Notes under the pieces: model-generated
The model's input: the letters and a program-made list of their open reading frames with translations, nothing else
The model's database searches: none
Told to the model about the DNA's origin: nothing
Shown here: one piece after another, positions 1 to 9,048 of the stretch
Layout of the letters: each line of letters starts with the position of its first letter
How positions within the stretch are numbered: the stretch's first letter is position 1
Translations under genes and position numbers: made by a program
Assembly: GCA_018136815.1 (NCBI GenBank)
Contig: CM030940.1
Location: 1,556,213 to 1,620,212, forward strand
DNA: 64,000 nt
Direction of reading: 5' to 3'
Source: Isochrysis galbana
Lineage: Eukaryota; Haptophyta; Isochrysidales; Isochrysidaceae

Positions 1-1
1 A

Positions 2-256
2 CAACCTATTCAGCAGAGAGCGCCGGCGCCGGGCGCGCTACCGCCTGTGGCCCCACCCGGCGCGGTAAAACCTCAAGGCCAGCCATCTCTACCGCCTGTT
101 GCGCCACCCGCCTCAGCCGGTGGGCCCATGCCGATCGCCCCGCCGTCTGGCCAGCTCGCTCCTCTGCAACCCGGGCGCGGCTCCGGCCGCTTTGCCATTG
201 CGAACGACGCGCTGCCGTCGCTCACCCAGACAAGAGAACAGGCTCGAGTGGACTAG
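2..256 (+). CDS. C-terminal end of a proline-rich protein (5' partial)
   Basis: A frame open from the first bases of the window runs to a TAG at 254-256. It encodes a Pro/Ala/Gly-rich tail in which the short unit LPPVAPP occurs twice, followed by a less biased end finishing in QARVD. The start lies outside the window, so the in-frame GTG at 47 should not be taken as an initiator. No domain is recognisable; low-complexity tails of this kind occur on many unrelated proteins. It may be a real gene end or a chance frame in GC-rich DNA. Confidence 0.35.
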   Translation, partial: QPIQQRAPAPGALPPVAPPGAVKPQGQPSLPPVAPPASAGGPMPIAPPSGQLAPLQPGRGSGRFAIANDALPSLTQTREQARVD

Positions 257-690
257 CTCTATACAGACGCTGTGTGTTCAGAATTCGAGGCGGTGGGCGG
301 CCCGAGTCAAGTGCGGGCCGGCGCCTGATGCCCTTAGTCGACGGCTTGGCGTGCATGCAGAGAGCTGTTTCACGTCATCTAGCATGTCAGAACGAAACAA
401 TCAGCTGCATACTGGAAAATGCACGGCTCTGCGTGGGCTTTCGGAATATCAACCGCCGAGATGACCATCTACAGCCGACTTCTCAACTGCCAACGGAAGT
501 CACATGGTTGTGCTACGTGAAAGCTGTAACGACGGCAATAGACCGACAATTGGCTATGACCCGGTGTGCTCATGACATAGTCAGACTGTTGTTTGATGGG
601 TGGAAAACATATGTGTGAGATGGTGCATGAGGTAAAAGAAACCCTCTGACTCGCTCAACTCTGTAAGCCACATCGTCATACATCCATCAC
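257..690. other. Non-coding stretch
   Basis: No supported gene. A 114-codon frame at 274-618 has no recognisable domain and no neighbouring splice pattern. It probably contains the 3' UTR of the preceding partial gene. Confidence 0.4.
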
Positions 691-730
691 AACTATCGTT
701 GTAACGATAGGGTCATGGAGCGCGCGTGAC
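691..730 (+). mobile_element. 5' tip of the hairpin-headed LINE family
   Basis: AACTATCGTT-GT-AACGATAG followed by GGTCATGGAGCGCGC matches the 5' ends of the LINE copies at 44620 (+), 48586 (-) and 8428 (-). The perfect inverted repeat forms a short hairpin just before the ATG of the first ORF. Homology to the other copies is lost after about 730, so this is a 5' fragment. Confidence 0.6.
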
Positions 731-1017
731 GGATCCGAGGTTACCACTACCTCAGATGGGAACGGAGGAGACGGAAGGGAAGCGGCGAGAGGCGCGGCGG
801 AAGTTGGGAGATGGGCAATGACGTGCTCACCCACCTCCAGAGGGGACAGGGAGGCGGGCTTAGGAGAGGCAGGGCGAGGCGATGGAGAGTAATCTCAAAC
901 AGATAAGATTTCCTACATTTGCACGCACGCACATTCACGGTAACGCGCGCGACACTTATAGTAACACAGTAGAACGCGCGCGACAACCACGTGCAGAGAA
1001 ATGAGAGAACGACGGGA

Positions 1018-1165
1018 GAAGAGCCCGTAAGATCGGCGGGGTAACCCGTAAGACCCGCGGGGGAAATCGGCGGGGGAACCCGTAAGACCCGGCGGGGCGA
1101 ACCCGTAAGACCCGCGGGGGCAAATCGGCGGGGGAACCCGTAAGACGTAAGACCCGCGGGCAGGG
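1018..1165. repeat. GC-rich minisatellite
   Basis: A short irregular tandem repeat built on AACCCGTAAGACCCGCGGG and GGGGAAATCGGCGGGGG, with about four degenerate units. It creates spurious open frames on the minus strand. Confidence 0.7.
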
Positions 1166-1206
1166 GAAGCTGTAGGAGAAGCTGCAGGACTCCCCACGCA
1201 AGGAGA

Positions 1207-1392
1207 TTATAACAGTAGAAGCGAATGGATAATGGATGTATCCATAATACGACGCTTTCCGTCTTGTTCTTGATTGAGCATCGCACGTCGGCAACCGTTC
1301 TTGCCGGCCATCTCGAGCAACTTGGGCCTGAATGCTCTCCATTCAGCACCATCCTTGTTGTAGAAGAAGATCTTGTCATTGTTCTTGTCCAT
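1207..1392 (-). mobile_element. Possible N-terminal gag fragment of a copia-like LTR retroelement
   Basis: On the minus strand an ATG frame of 61 codons reads MDKNNDKIFFYNKDGAEWRA and continues with KPKLLEMAGKNG-like text (seen as RPKLLEMAGKNG), a style typical of the start of Ty1/copia gag proteins. About 35 bases upstream is TGGTACCCC, which resembles the initiator-tRNA primer-binding sites of copia elements. I see no paired LTR, protease, integrase or reverse transcriptase, so this would be a small relic. The assignment is tentative. Confidence 0.3.
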
Positions 1393-1507
1393 GTCTCTTT
1401 GTCTCTCGGCGGGGGTACCACATGAGTGATAAGTGACGCTAAAGCTGTCTTGTTACTTGTCTCTTAGTTAGGGGTCTCTACCCTTGCACGGTCCGTTGTC
1501 CGTTCAA

Positions 1508-1560
1508 ACGACTCAACCGCCTTAACCGACTCAACCGCCGTAACCGACTCAACCGCCGAT
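1508..1560. repeat. Short tandem repeat (AACCGACTCAACCGCC)
   Basis: Three consecutive degenerate copies of a 16-18 bp unit containing GACTCAACCGCC. Confidence 0.7.
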
Positions 1561-2480
1561 CACGTAGCGCGACACAAAAACAAAACCCCAACAAGAACAC
1601 AAGAACAAATGCTTTGCACACCACCTAGCCATAGCTAGGCCTTGGGTTCACGACACACATGAAGCCTTGCATGAAGCCTTGCGCTTCTCAGGAAATCAAT
1701 AACATTGTTTCTAATCATACTTCAATGATGTAAAAACAAAACGTTCTCGCGTGGTCCTCTTTCGACGGCGAACGCCTTCACCCTCGCCTAAGCCCAAGCC
1801 CGTCCTCCCGCCTCCCGCCTCCATCCAGCTCGGGAGGTAGTGGTAGTTCAGCCCGTCTTCCCACCGGGGCCTCCTCAACCCGCGCCTCTCGCCGTAAATC
1901 CTTCGTCATCTCAGTCGTCAGTCGCCAGTTGGAGTTGGGTGTGTGTGTGTGGCAACTTCAACTTCCAACTCGTCAGGCTATTATACGGTGTAGGACTGCT
2001 ACGTGCTGCGGCCGCGCGGGCTGCGAGAATTTCAAAAGGATTTTTTCTCTCGCTCAGCATTTCTTGTGTTCACGTTTTTCCAACCTCGGTGTTTCGCCCC
2101 GGTCGTCGGTGTTTGGAGGAACCTGTGAGTCTGAGTCTGCTCGTCTGTTCATGTTCGGACCTTTTTTTTTGTGCGTAACTCGTACTATTATAGTAATGGC
2201 TCGCTACTCCCGGCTCGCAGGCGGACGGTGCACGGAAACTTCGCTCGCCGCCGCCGCCGCCGTCGGATTCGCCGAGGGAGCCGAGAGGAGAGAAGAGAGG
2301 GGGAGAAGAGGTGAAAGTCGGAGAAAACAAGGAGAAGAGGGGAAGAGAGAGAGAGAGACGAGAGACGAGGAGAGGCGGGTTCGAGACGCTGTGAACAGGA
2401 AGGAGAAGAGGAGGAAGAAGGAAAGAGAGAGAGGAGAAGACGGGTTCGAGACGCTGTGAACAGGAAGGAGGAAGAGAGGA
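1561..2480. other. Intergenic, mostly unexplained
   Basis: No convincing gene. It contains an ACTATTATAGT patch at 2184-2198, a CCG run, and a direct repeat of GGGTTCGAGACGCTGTGAAC at about 2380 and 2441. The purine-rich frames are low complexity. Confidence 0.4.
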
Positions 2481-2494
2481 GGAATCTGGTCGCC

Positions 2495-2521
2495 CCTCTC
2501 TCCCTCTCCCTCTCCCTCTCC

Positions 2522-2587
<66 letters not shown>

Positions 2588-2677
2588 GGAGGAAAGTAAA
2601 CTTCACTGCCTCTCGCTCGTGGTGAGAAGGCTCTAGAGAGGATGTAGTAGAATTAAAGTGGGGACTGGGCCTCAGGG

Positions 2678-2719
<42 letters not shown>

Positions 2720-2841
2720 CCTCCCTGCCTCCCCCCTCCCTCCCTCCCTCCCTCCCTCTCTCTCCCTGCCTCCCTCTCTCCCTCTCTCTCTCTCTCCCTC
2801 TCTCTCTCTTCCTCCTTCCCTCCCTCTCTCTCTCTCTCTCT
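2495..2841. repeat. CT-rich microsatellite block upstream of the protease gene
   Basis: Long (CT)n tracts at about 2526-2585 and 2682-2716 and an imperfect CCTCCCTCTC tract to 2841 end only a few bases before the presumed start codon of the HtrA gene at 2848. Such polypyrimidine stretches can act as promoter or 5' UTR elements, but nothing here proves it. Confidence 0.8.
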
Positions 2842-2847
2842 GGTGCG

Positions 2848-4910
2848 ATGCTGCAGCTCGCGCATGCTCTCTCCCTCTCCCTCCTGCTCTCTCCGCGGCT
2901 GGCCCCAGCGATGGCTGCCCCTCTCGGCCGCTCTCGGCCGCTGCTGCTCGCAGCTGCCTCGCCAGAGCTCGAAGGGAGCCTCTCGGTCAATGAGATGAAG
3001 AGGCTGCTCACAGAACGAGGAGTGGACTTCAGAGGTGCGGCCCGATGCAGTTGCGATCATGCTGGGGGGAAGACAGGGGGAGACGGAGGGAGGCCCGGGG
3101 GCGGTTGGGGGGGGGGGGGGGATGTGGGGGGCAGGGGAAGAGAGAGGAAGGGGGAGCGGGGGGCGGGGGGGGGCGAAGAGGGGAGAGACAGTGGGGAAGG
3201 GAGACAGGGGTTCGGGGGGAGAGGGAGGGATGTTACGTTGCTATTGCCTCGCTTGAGCTCAGAGGAGGCCCGCTGTCAACGATGCGACGAGCTGCTCGGC
3301 AAGCGTGGAGTTGGCGTCAGACTTGCGGCGCAACACTCTCGGGCTCCGACGCTGTGCCAAGAAATGAGGACGGGGAGAGCTGCGCTCGAAGGCAGGGAGG
3401 GAGGGAGGGTAGGGATTAGGGAAGGGGGAGGGAAGGGAGGGGAACACATAGACAGAGGTGAAGGGAGGGAGGATGAGGCAAGGAAGTTGGAGGATGGGCG
3501 GGGGAAGGGGGGGGGGGGGGGGGAAGCTGGACGGGAGCGGCGGCAGCGGGGAGGAGGAGGCGAGGGCGTGTGAAGGAAGTCCCGCGCGCGACTTTGGGGC
3601 GTGGTGGAGGCGAAACCACCCCATCGAGCTGTGGTTGTGATGATGGTTTGGGCTTCACAGCCACCGCCAACTCTCCACCAACTTGTTGCCCACGCCTCTT
3701 CTTTTCCGACCGTCGGTTTCCCATTCACCCGCCCCACGCCCACACAGACTGCATCGAGAAGAAGGACCTTGCCGAACGCCTTAAATCTTCAGCTAAAGAG
3801 GGAAAGCTCAGCGCAGGAGTCCCGACGGCGCTAAGTGAGTCAGAGAACCGTATCGTCTCCACCTTCACCCGAGTTAGCCCGTCCGTCTGCTTCGTGCAGG
3901 TCTCACAGCAGGTGCAGGCACTGCCATTCCAGCTGCGGGCGCTCGAGGTGCCGGCCGGCTCGGGCTCCGGATTTGTCTGGGACACGGAAGGCCACTGTGT
4001 CACCAACTACCACGTGATCGCGTCGCGCGGGCCTGTGCCGTCCACTGTGAAGCTCAAGCTGCAGGGCTCCGCCGAGTCGTTCGATGCCGAAGTTGTCGGC
4101 GTTGAGCCCGAAAAGGACATCGCAGTTCTCAAGATCAAGCCGGGGGCTTTGCCGCCGCCCATCCCCATTGGCACCTCGCACGACTTGCAGGTTGGGCAGA
4201 CGGTCCTTGCGATTGGCAATCCTTTTGGCCTCGATTACACACTCACGACCGGTGTCGTCTCGGCACTCGGACGCGACGTCGACGGCGCAGGCGGCCGGCC
4301 CATCAAGGGGTGCATCCAGACCGATGCCGCAATCAACCCCGGCAACTCGGGCGGACCGCTACTCGACTCGCGCGGCCGCCTAATCGGCATCAACACGGCG
4401 ATCCTTGCCCCAAACCGTGGCGGGCAAGCTGGCTCGATTGGGATCGGCTTCGCCATCCCTGTTGACACCGTTCGCCGTGTCGTGAGCCAGATCATCCGCT
4501 ACGGCCGCGTCGTGCGCCCGTCTTTGGGCATCAATGTTCTCGATGACGCCCTCCGCCGCTCGTATGAGGCACAGCTGCGCAAGAAGCTGCCCGGCGTGCT
4601 CGTTGTCGAGGTGGTGCCCGAGTCTCCTGCCGCTAAGGCGGGCCTCCAGCCCGCGCGCTTCCGTGGTGCCGACGTAGCGCTAGGTGACCTCATCACCCAC
4701 GTCAACGGCGAGCCAACTCGGCAGGTGGAGGATTTGCTATCGGCAATCGAGGAAAGCCAGGTGGGCGCAGAAGTCGAACTTCGGGTGCTGCGTGGATGCG
4801 ATGAGCGCAGGGCGGAGAAGGTCAGAGTCCGGCTCGTCTCTCGTGATCAGCTCCCCAAGGCGGCATCGGCCACCTTCCCCAACATGGGCCGCTTTGGCTC
4901 AGGTCGGTAG
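2848..4910 (+). CDS. HtrA/Deg-family serine protease with N-terminal SAP-like motif
   Basis: Two exons, 2848-3034 and 3748-4910, give 449 residues. The intron has a GTGCGG donor and a pyrimidine-rich CACACAG acceptor. The first exon encodes a signal-peptide-like leader (MLQLAHALSLSLLLSP) and the first half of a short helical motif (MKRLLTERGVDF). The second half (CIEKKDLAERL) lies across the splice, and the frame is exact. The trypsin-like domain carries His in TNYHVI (about 151), Asp in KDIAVLK (about 186) and Ser in GNSGGPLL (about 262). One PDZ domain occupies roughly 345-420. HtrA/Deg proteases degrade or refold damaged proteins. The leader suggests a secretory or plastid-directed product, but compartment is inference. 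The start at 2911 (MAAPLG) is an alternative. The G-rich intron contains frames that are not coding. Confidence 0.88.
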
Positions 4911-5502
4911 CCACCAGATGCAGCATAATCGCAGCCGCCTTTCCGCCCGCCCGCATACCAGGGTGCGTGGCGCACTGGACTACTTGCGGTCGGCGTTAGT
5001 CCCTCCTCCAGCCTGGGCGGGATGCACGCCGAGCATTTGTTTGCTCTCTATTGTGGGCACGCCCATCTCTCTCATGCCGCCAAACGCGTGCGCCGTCCAA
5101 CTTTGCATAGCCGTTCCATGCGTGACATGCAGCAGGGGCGGCCAGGCGCAAGGACAGCGTGCACGAACGGCGTGCGGCCGTAATCAGTGGATTCGCTATG
5201 GGGCAGGGAGTAGATGGAGCTCGGTAGTGTTTCGTTCATGGTTGAAGCATAGGGGCTGTCAAGGTGACGAGCAGTGGACCGCGTCGAACTCGCCCTCGGC
5301 ATCGTGTTGTTCAAGCATCAGGTATTGGTTCATCAGCTCGACCAACTGCTCGCACGCCGTTCACTTGTTGCACGCCTAGTCGTGCTTGGAGTTATGACCC
5401 ATGAGTTGCAAGCCATAAAGGGCGCTGTGGCCACACTGCACATGGTTCGGCCCACACTTCACTCCAGGTATTGTATTCTAGTAGGATATTATATATTCCA
5501 TG
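4911..5502. other. 3' flank of the protease gene
   Basis: No gene is supported; it probably includes the HtrA 3' UTR. Open frames here overlap on several strands and match no family I know. Confidence 0.4.
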
Positions 5503-6470
5503 AAGTTGTCATGGAGTTCAACCTACTTTTATAAGTGGGGGTCAATGGGGGCCTCGCGCCCCCCTCTCTCCATCGCGGACACCCCCCGGGGTGGGCCCAT
5601 ACATTCAACCCCAGCCCCTGCCCTCTGGCAGGGGCAGGGCACTCATCAATTCAGCCCAGACCCCTAGTGGGCGCGGGTCGCGAGCCGCACTCCCAGGCCC
5701 GCATGGGCCAGCTCTCGTACTGACTCCCCCCCCCATCCCTGGTCGCCAGGCAGACAGGGGCCTCAGGGCGGCACCCAAGGCCAGCGAGGCGAGCGAGGGA
5801 GAGGCAGGGGGGGCCAGGGGCTGAGCCCCAGCCTCCACTGCCCCCTGAGCTGCCCCTGCTGGCCCTCTGGGCGCCCCTGAAGGACCTCTGAGAGCAGGCC
5901 ATGGCGCGCCGCATGGCGACGCGCCGCAGGGACCGAGGCGGAAGAGAATGGAACGAGGGAGAGGGGGGGATTTGCACCCCCCCGATGGAGTGTGGTGAGA
6001 AACGAGCCCCGTTTGCGTTAGCAAACGGGCGAAGGGGGGCGACTGGCGATAGGAGGGAGATGGGAAGGGAGCGGCTCAAGACGTCTCGGATACCCTTGTG
6101 GCAGGTATACTCGAGGCGCAGTTGCTTATTTCTCGAGAACTGCTCGCGGCGTGAGCTGGTAAGGGCCGTTCTCCTTTTTTGACGAGAGGTTCCTCCCCCC
6201 CCCCCCCGGTGCTTTTTCCTGGAGAGTCGGCCGGCGTCGTTCGGTCCGCCTCAATGGGTTTTCCCTCATTTTAACATGTGGGGAGTTAGAATGGGAGCCG
6301 GGGGCCTGCGAGGGGGGAGATGTGGAGGGGTGCATAGGTGTATGTATCTGTGACAACAAAACGCGCCAAGGTGTACGGGCAGGTGCGCTGAGGGCTGTCG
6401 TGTTAGTACCGGGCTAGTGAGAGTAGTGGTACTAATGCTCAGTTAGATCATTAAAAGTTGTCATGGAGTT
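5503..6470 (+). mobile_element. Full-length ~940-bp structured retroposon, copy A, with target-site duplication
   Basis: The element at 5519-6454 is flanked by perfect 16-bp direct repeats AAGTTGTCATGGAGTT at 5503-5518 and 6455-6470. It is closely similar end to end to the copy at 39279-40221. It starts CAACCTACTTTTATAAGTGG and ends GTGGTACTAATGCTCAGTTAGAT followed by ATTAA. It has no credible protein but is full of hairpins, for example GCCCCTGCC/GGCAGGGGC and CCGTTTGC/GCAAACGG. Long variable duplications and a defined 3' end point to target-primed reverse transcription with a LINE as helper, so I infer a non-autonomous retroposon. Confidence 0.8.
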
Positions 6471-6700
6471 GCAGATAGAGTCAGCGACAAGCTGCTGGTG
6501 TCATTTTTTCTTCGAAATTTGGGCTCATTTTCCGAGCATCGATTCCGTTCCGAAATTTCGCGAAATTTGGGCCGTCTAAGGGACCTAAACACAATATCAA
6601 GGAGGGAGGGCAGGGGGCAACACAAAAATTCTTGAAGATGTCTGCCACATGGAATACTCGTTGGCGGATGAGTACGCCTTACGGTGTCACGGTTACAGAA

Positions 6701-6785
6701 GACGAAGGATAGATTGTTCGCATACCCCGGTGCAAACACACCAGAAAGCCTAAAAGCGCTGTACGTGATAGCGTGGCGAGCACTG
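6701..6785 (+). mobile_element. Decayed LINE ORF2 C-terminal fragment
   Basis: Translation gives DRLFAYPGANTPESLKALY then VIAWRAL, which aligns with IDRLFMHPKGSCPKALATLY then MLAWRYI in the LINE copy at 45759-48560. Only this short stretch is preserved. Confidence 0.5.
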
Positions 6786-7005
6786 GCACCGAACAGGTTG
6801 CCACCATGGCTCTGCGTAGCATGCAGGGGGTCTTGGAGACCCCCTCCAACAGTGGGAAACCCTCCCACCCCAAGAGCACCTCATGTGGGAGGGCAGCTCA
6901 GCTGCCCTCCCCATGGTGGAAACCTCTACCATCAGTGCACCCAACATAGGAGGGCACTTCACAACCATCAATCTCCTACGGAGAGCACCCTAAGCCTCTG
7001 TTTTC

Positions 7006-7389
7006 CATGTTGAGTCACTTCTCGTTTTCACCCCGCTCCTTTGGGCCACAAGAACCTACAACTCAGTGCCCTGCCTTGGGCACTCCTTCAACACTTGACT
7101 CCCTCTCCCACTCTCCCTTCCCTCTACAACCAACCCAAGTAGCACGACCCCCCTCGCCCTCTGTTCAAAGCACCAAAAATTTCAACTCAAGACTCATGTT
7201 CATGTTGATACACCTCTCGTTTTCACCCCACTCTTGTGGGCCACAATCACCTACAACTCAGTGCCCTGCCTTGGGCCCTCTTCCAACACTTCACTCCCTC
7301 TCCCACTCCCTCTTGGAACTACAAGCAACCCAAGAAGCACAACCCCCCTCGCCCTCTGTTTCAAGCACCAAAAATTTCGACTTAAGACA
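7006..7389 (+). repeat. Two-unit tandem duplication, ~195 bp each
   Basis: Units 7006-7200 and 7201-7389 both begin CATGTTGA, share TCTCGTTTTCACCCC and CTACAACTCAGTGCCCTGCC, and end in AAGCACCAAAAATTTC. They are clearly homologous but diverged by substitutions and small indels. No coding role is evident, although one frame stays open through both. Confidence 0.8.
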
Positions 7390-7741
7390 AGAGGGAGGAT
7401 ATGTCTTGAGGCGGCGTCGCTGCCCATGCCTAGCGCAAGGGTATAGCGCCCCCACTCAGACATCTCCTTCCCCACAGCTCCTCTCTGAGGAGTTGCTCCT
7501 CTCCCTCCCATTAGGCCCCCTTGCCTGCGAGACCAAAACAGGATCCTGGCGTGGGGGGCTGTTTGAGTGTGAAGGGAGGGGCGCTCCAGCTAGCGCAGGT
7601 AGAAAGCTAGTGAAGAGCTGGGTGGCATAAGGGGGAAGGGTGCTTGCGCTTGCCGCGGCAGGGAGTCCTGTCTTGAGTTAGCGCTAGTTCCGTTCCTTTG
7701 CCGCGCCGCGACCCATAAAAATTTGTTAAAAATAAAAAAAA

Positions 7742-7945
7742 ATAGGATAGACCGCCTTTACCACAGCCGATCCACCGACAAATTTCAATGGCACAAGATG
7801 GGGCCCAGCCCGGACCTGTTCACGGGCAAAGCGGCCTCCGATCACCTGCCGCTGCTGGCCGCATTCGAGACGCCGAGCTACAACCCGAACCGCAACTACG
7901 ACCCACCTATCAACGCAGAGATCATCCGGCGCGAAAAGGACTAAG
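7742..7945 (+). pseudogene. LINE apurinic-type endonuclease fragment
   Basis: The translation RIDRLYHS, followed by KMGPSPDLFTGKAASDHLPLL, has two hallmarks of the APE-type endonuclease of non-LTR retrotransposons: the RIDR-Y strand and the terminal SDHLPL catalytic motif. The frame starts directly after an A-rich run and stops at a TAA at 7942-7944, with no reverse transcriptase after it. It shows that an APE-type LINE operates in this genome. Whether it belongs to the hairpin-headed family cannot be settled here, because those copies lack this region. Confidence 0.65.
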
Positions 7946-8157
7946 AAGAAACCGGTAGCCCGGCGGCGTAGAAGGAAGGAGAGCGATAAGCCGTCGGGGA
8001 CCGGCACACACCGTCTGCCACTGGAAACCCACTTCACCCTTCACCCAGCCCCTAGGTAGAGCACGAGGGGACGCGCCGCAAGGCAGGTGGAGGGGTGGTA
8101 AGGAAAGCGGGCGTGGCTGCAGGGAGGATGTGCAGGGTCGCGCGCGCGGCGAGACTA

Positions 8158-8428
8158 TTAAGAAGTTTTTTTTGTCTCTGTCTGCATGTGTTGGGCTGTT
8201 GTGTGTTGTGGGCTTCCATCTTCCATGTCTGGGATGGTAGACTGTGTAATGTTCTGGGCGCGGCTCGCGTTGTGGCTCTTGTGTACCTGGGTAGGCGTGG
8301 TCTTTGCTGGCGGGCGGTGCGACTGCGTGACTACGTCAGTCATGTCCTGATCGGCCGGCGCGGCGGGGTGGGCGGGGAGGGAGGATGGGGGTGTCGCGCG
8401 CTCCATGACTATCGTTTTAACGATAGTT
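8158..8428 (-). mobile_element. 5' fragment of the hairpin-headed LINE family
   Basis: On the minus strand, the hairpin AACTATCGTT-AA-AACGATAG at 8428 is followed by TCATGGAGCGCGC and a frame starting MERATPPSS. This is homologous to MERATLPPS of the copy at 48560. The 82-codon product is Pro/Thr/His-rich, like the start of that ORF, then stops at 8158. The rest of the element is missing. Confidence 0.7.
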
Positions 8429-8493
8429 GAGGGAGAGCTGTGAAGGGATGCATGTTTGTTTGTGTGTCTGAGGCATCAACACCTCAACACCCA

Positions 8494-8611
8494 CCAAGGT
8501 GTACGGGCAAGTTCGCTGTGATTTGTCGTGATGGCACCGGGCACTGGGCTAGCGGCAGTAGCAGTAGCAGTACGTAGTGGTAGTGGTACTAACACTCAGA
8601 TGTCAGATGTT
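8494..8611 (+). repeat. Dispersed retroposon 3'-tail motif
   Basis: AAGGTGTACGGGCAAG, GTCGTGATGGCACCGGG, CTAGCGGCAGTAG and GTGGTACTAACACTCAG resemble the last ~80 bp of the retroposons at 5519 and 39279. Related tails occur at 17971, 40704 and 49722. Confidence 0.55.
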
Positions 8612-8682
8612 TTGATATTATCCATCTAGTTTATTAATTAATGTACAAACGATTGTACGACCAACTACCCTCTATTCTGCTT

Positions 8683-8895
8683 GGGAGATACAAGATACCG
8701 TATCTGTATCTGTATCTAGGGCATGGGCCAGATACAGTCGTATCTGTATCTGTATCTACCGTATCTGGGGCGTCGACTGGCGACTGGCGCCCGTGCCCCC
8801 TATCCCGTATCTACCGTATCTAGAAGAAAGCCGAGATACAGCTGTGTCTACCGTAGAAGTATCTCGGGGAGTCGTGGGCCGTATCTCCTATCTCC
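8683..8895. repeat. GTATCT-rich element with inverted ends
   Basis: A ~213-bp stretch begins GGGAGATACAAGATACCG and ends CCGTATCTCCTATCTCCC, which is nearly its inverse complement. The interior is made of repeated GTATCTGTATCT and CCGTATCTA units. It could be a small foldback or MITE-like element, or a degenerate microsatellite. Confidence 0.5.
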
Positions 8896-9048
8896 CATGT
8901 AGGACTACTGCTACTCTAGTCTTCTACTAACTACTAGTACTCTACTCTAGAGTAGAGTACTGACTCTGGTCTGCCACTCTGGAGTACTCAACTCTACAGT
9001 AGAGAGAGTACTCTAAAAGTAGAGTAGTCTCCCTGGAGTTGTTGCGGA

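Noticed and set aside
2070-3060. Minus-strand Arg/Glu-repeat proteins opposite the CT tracts
   Set aside because: These are translations of simple (GA)n sequence.
2848-4910. Bacterial contamination, suggested by the HtrA protease
   Set aside because: A spliceosomal intron with an exact frame join shows that it is nuclear.
5605-6079. Minus-strand Pro/Ser-rich proteins inside the ~940-bp retroposon
   Set aside because: They are not conserved in frame between the two full copies and reflect GC-rich hairpin sequence.
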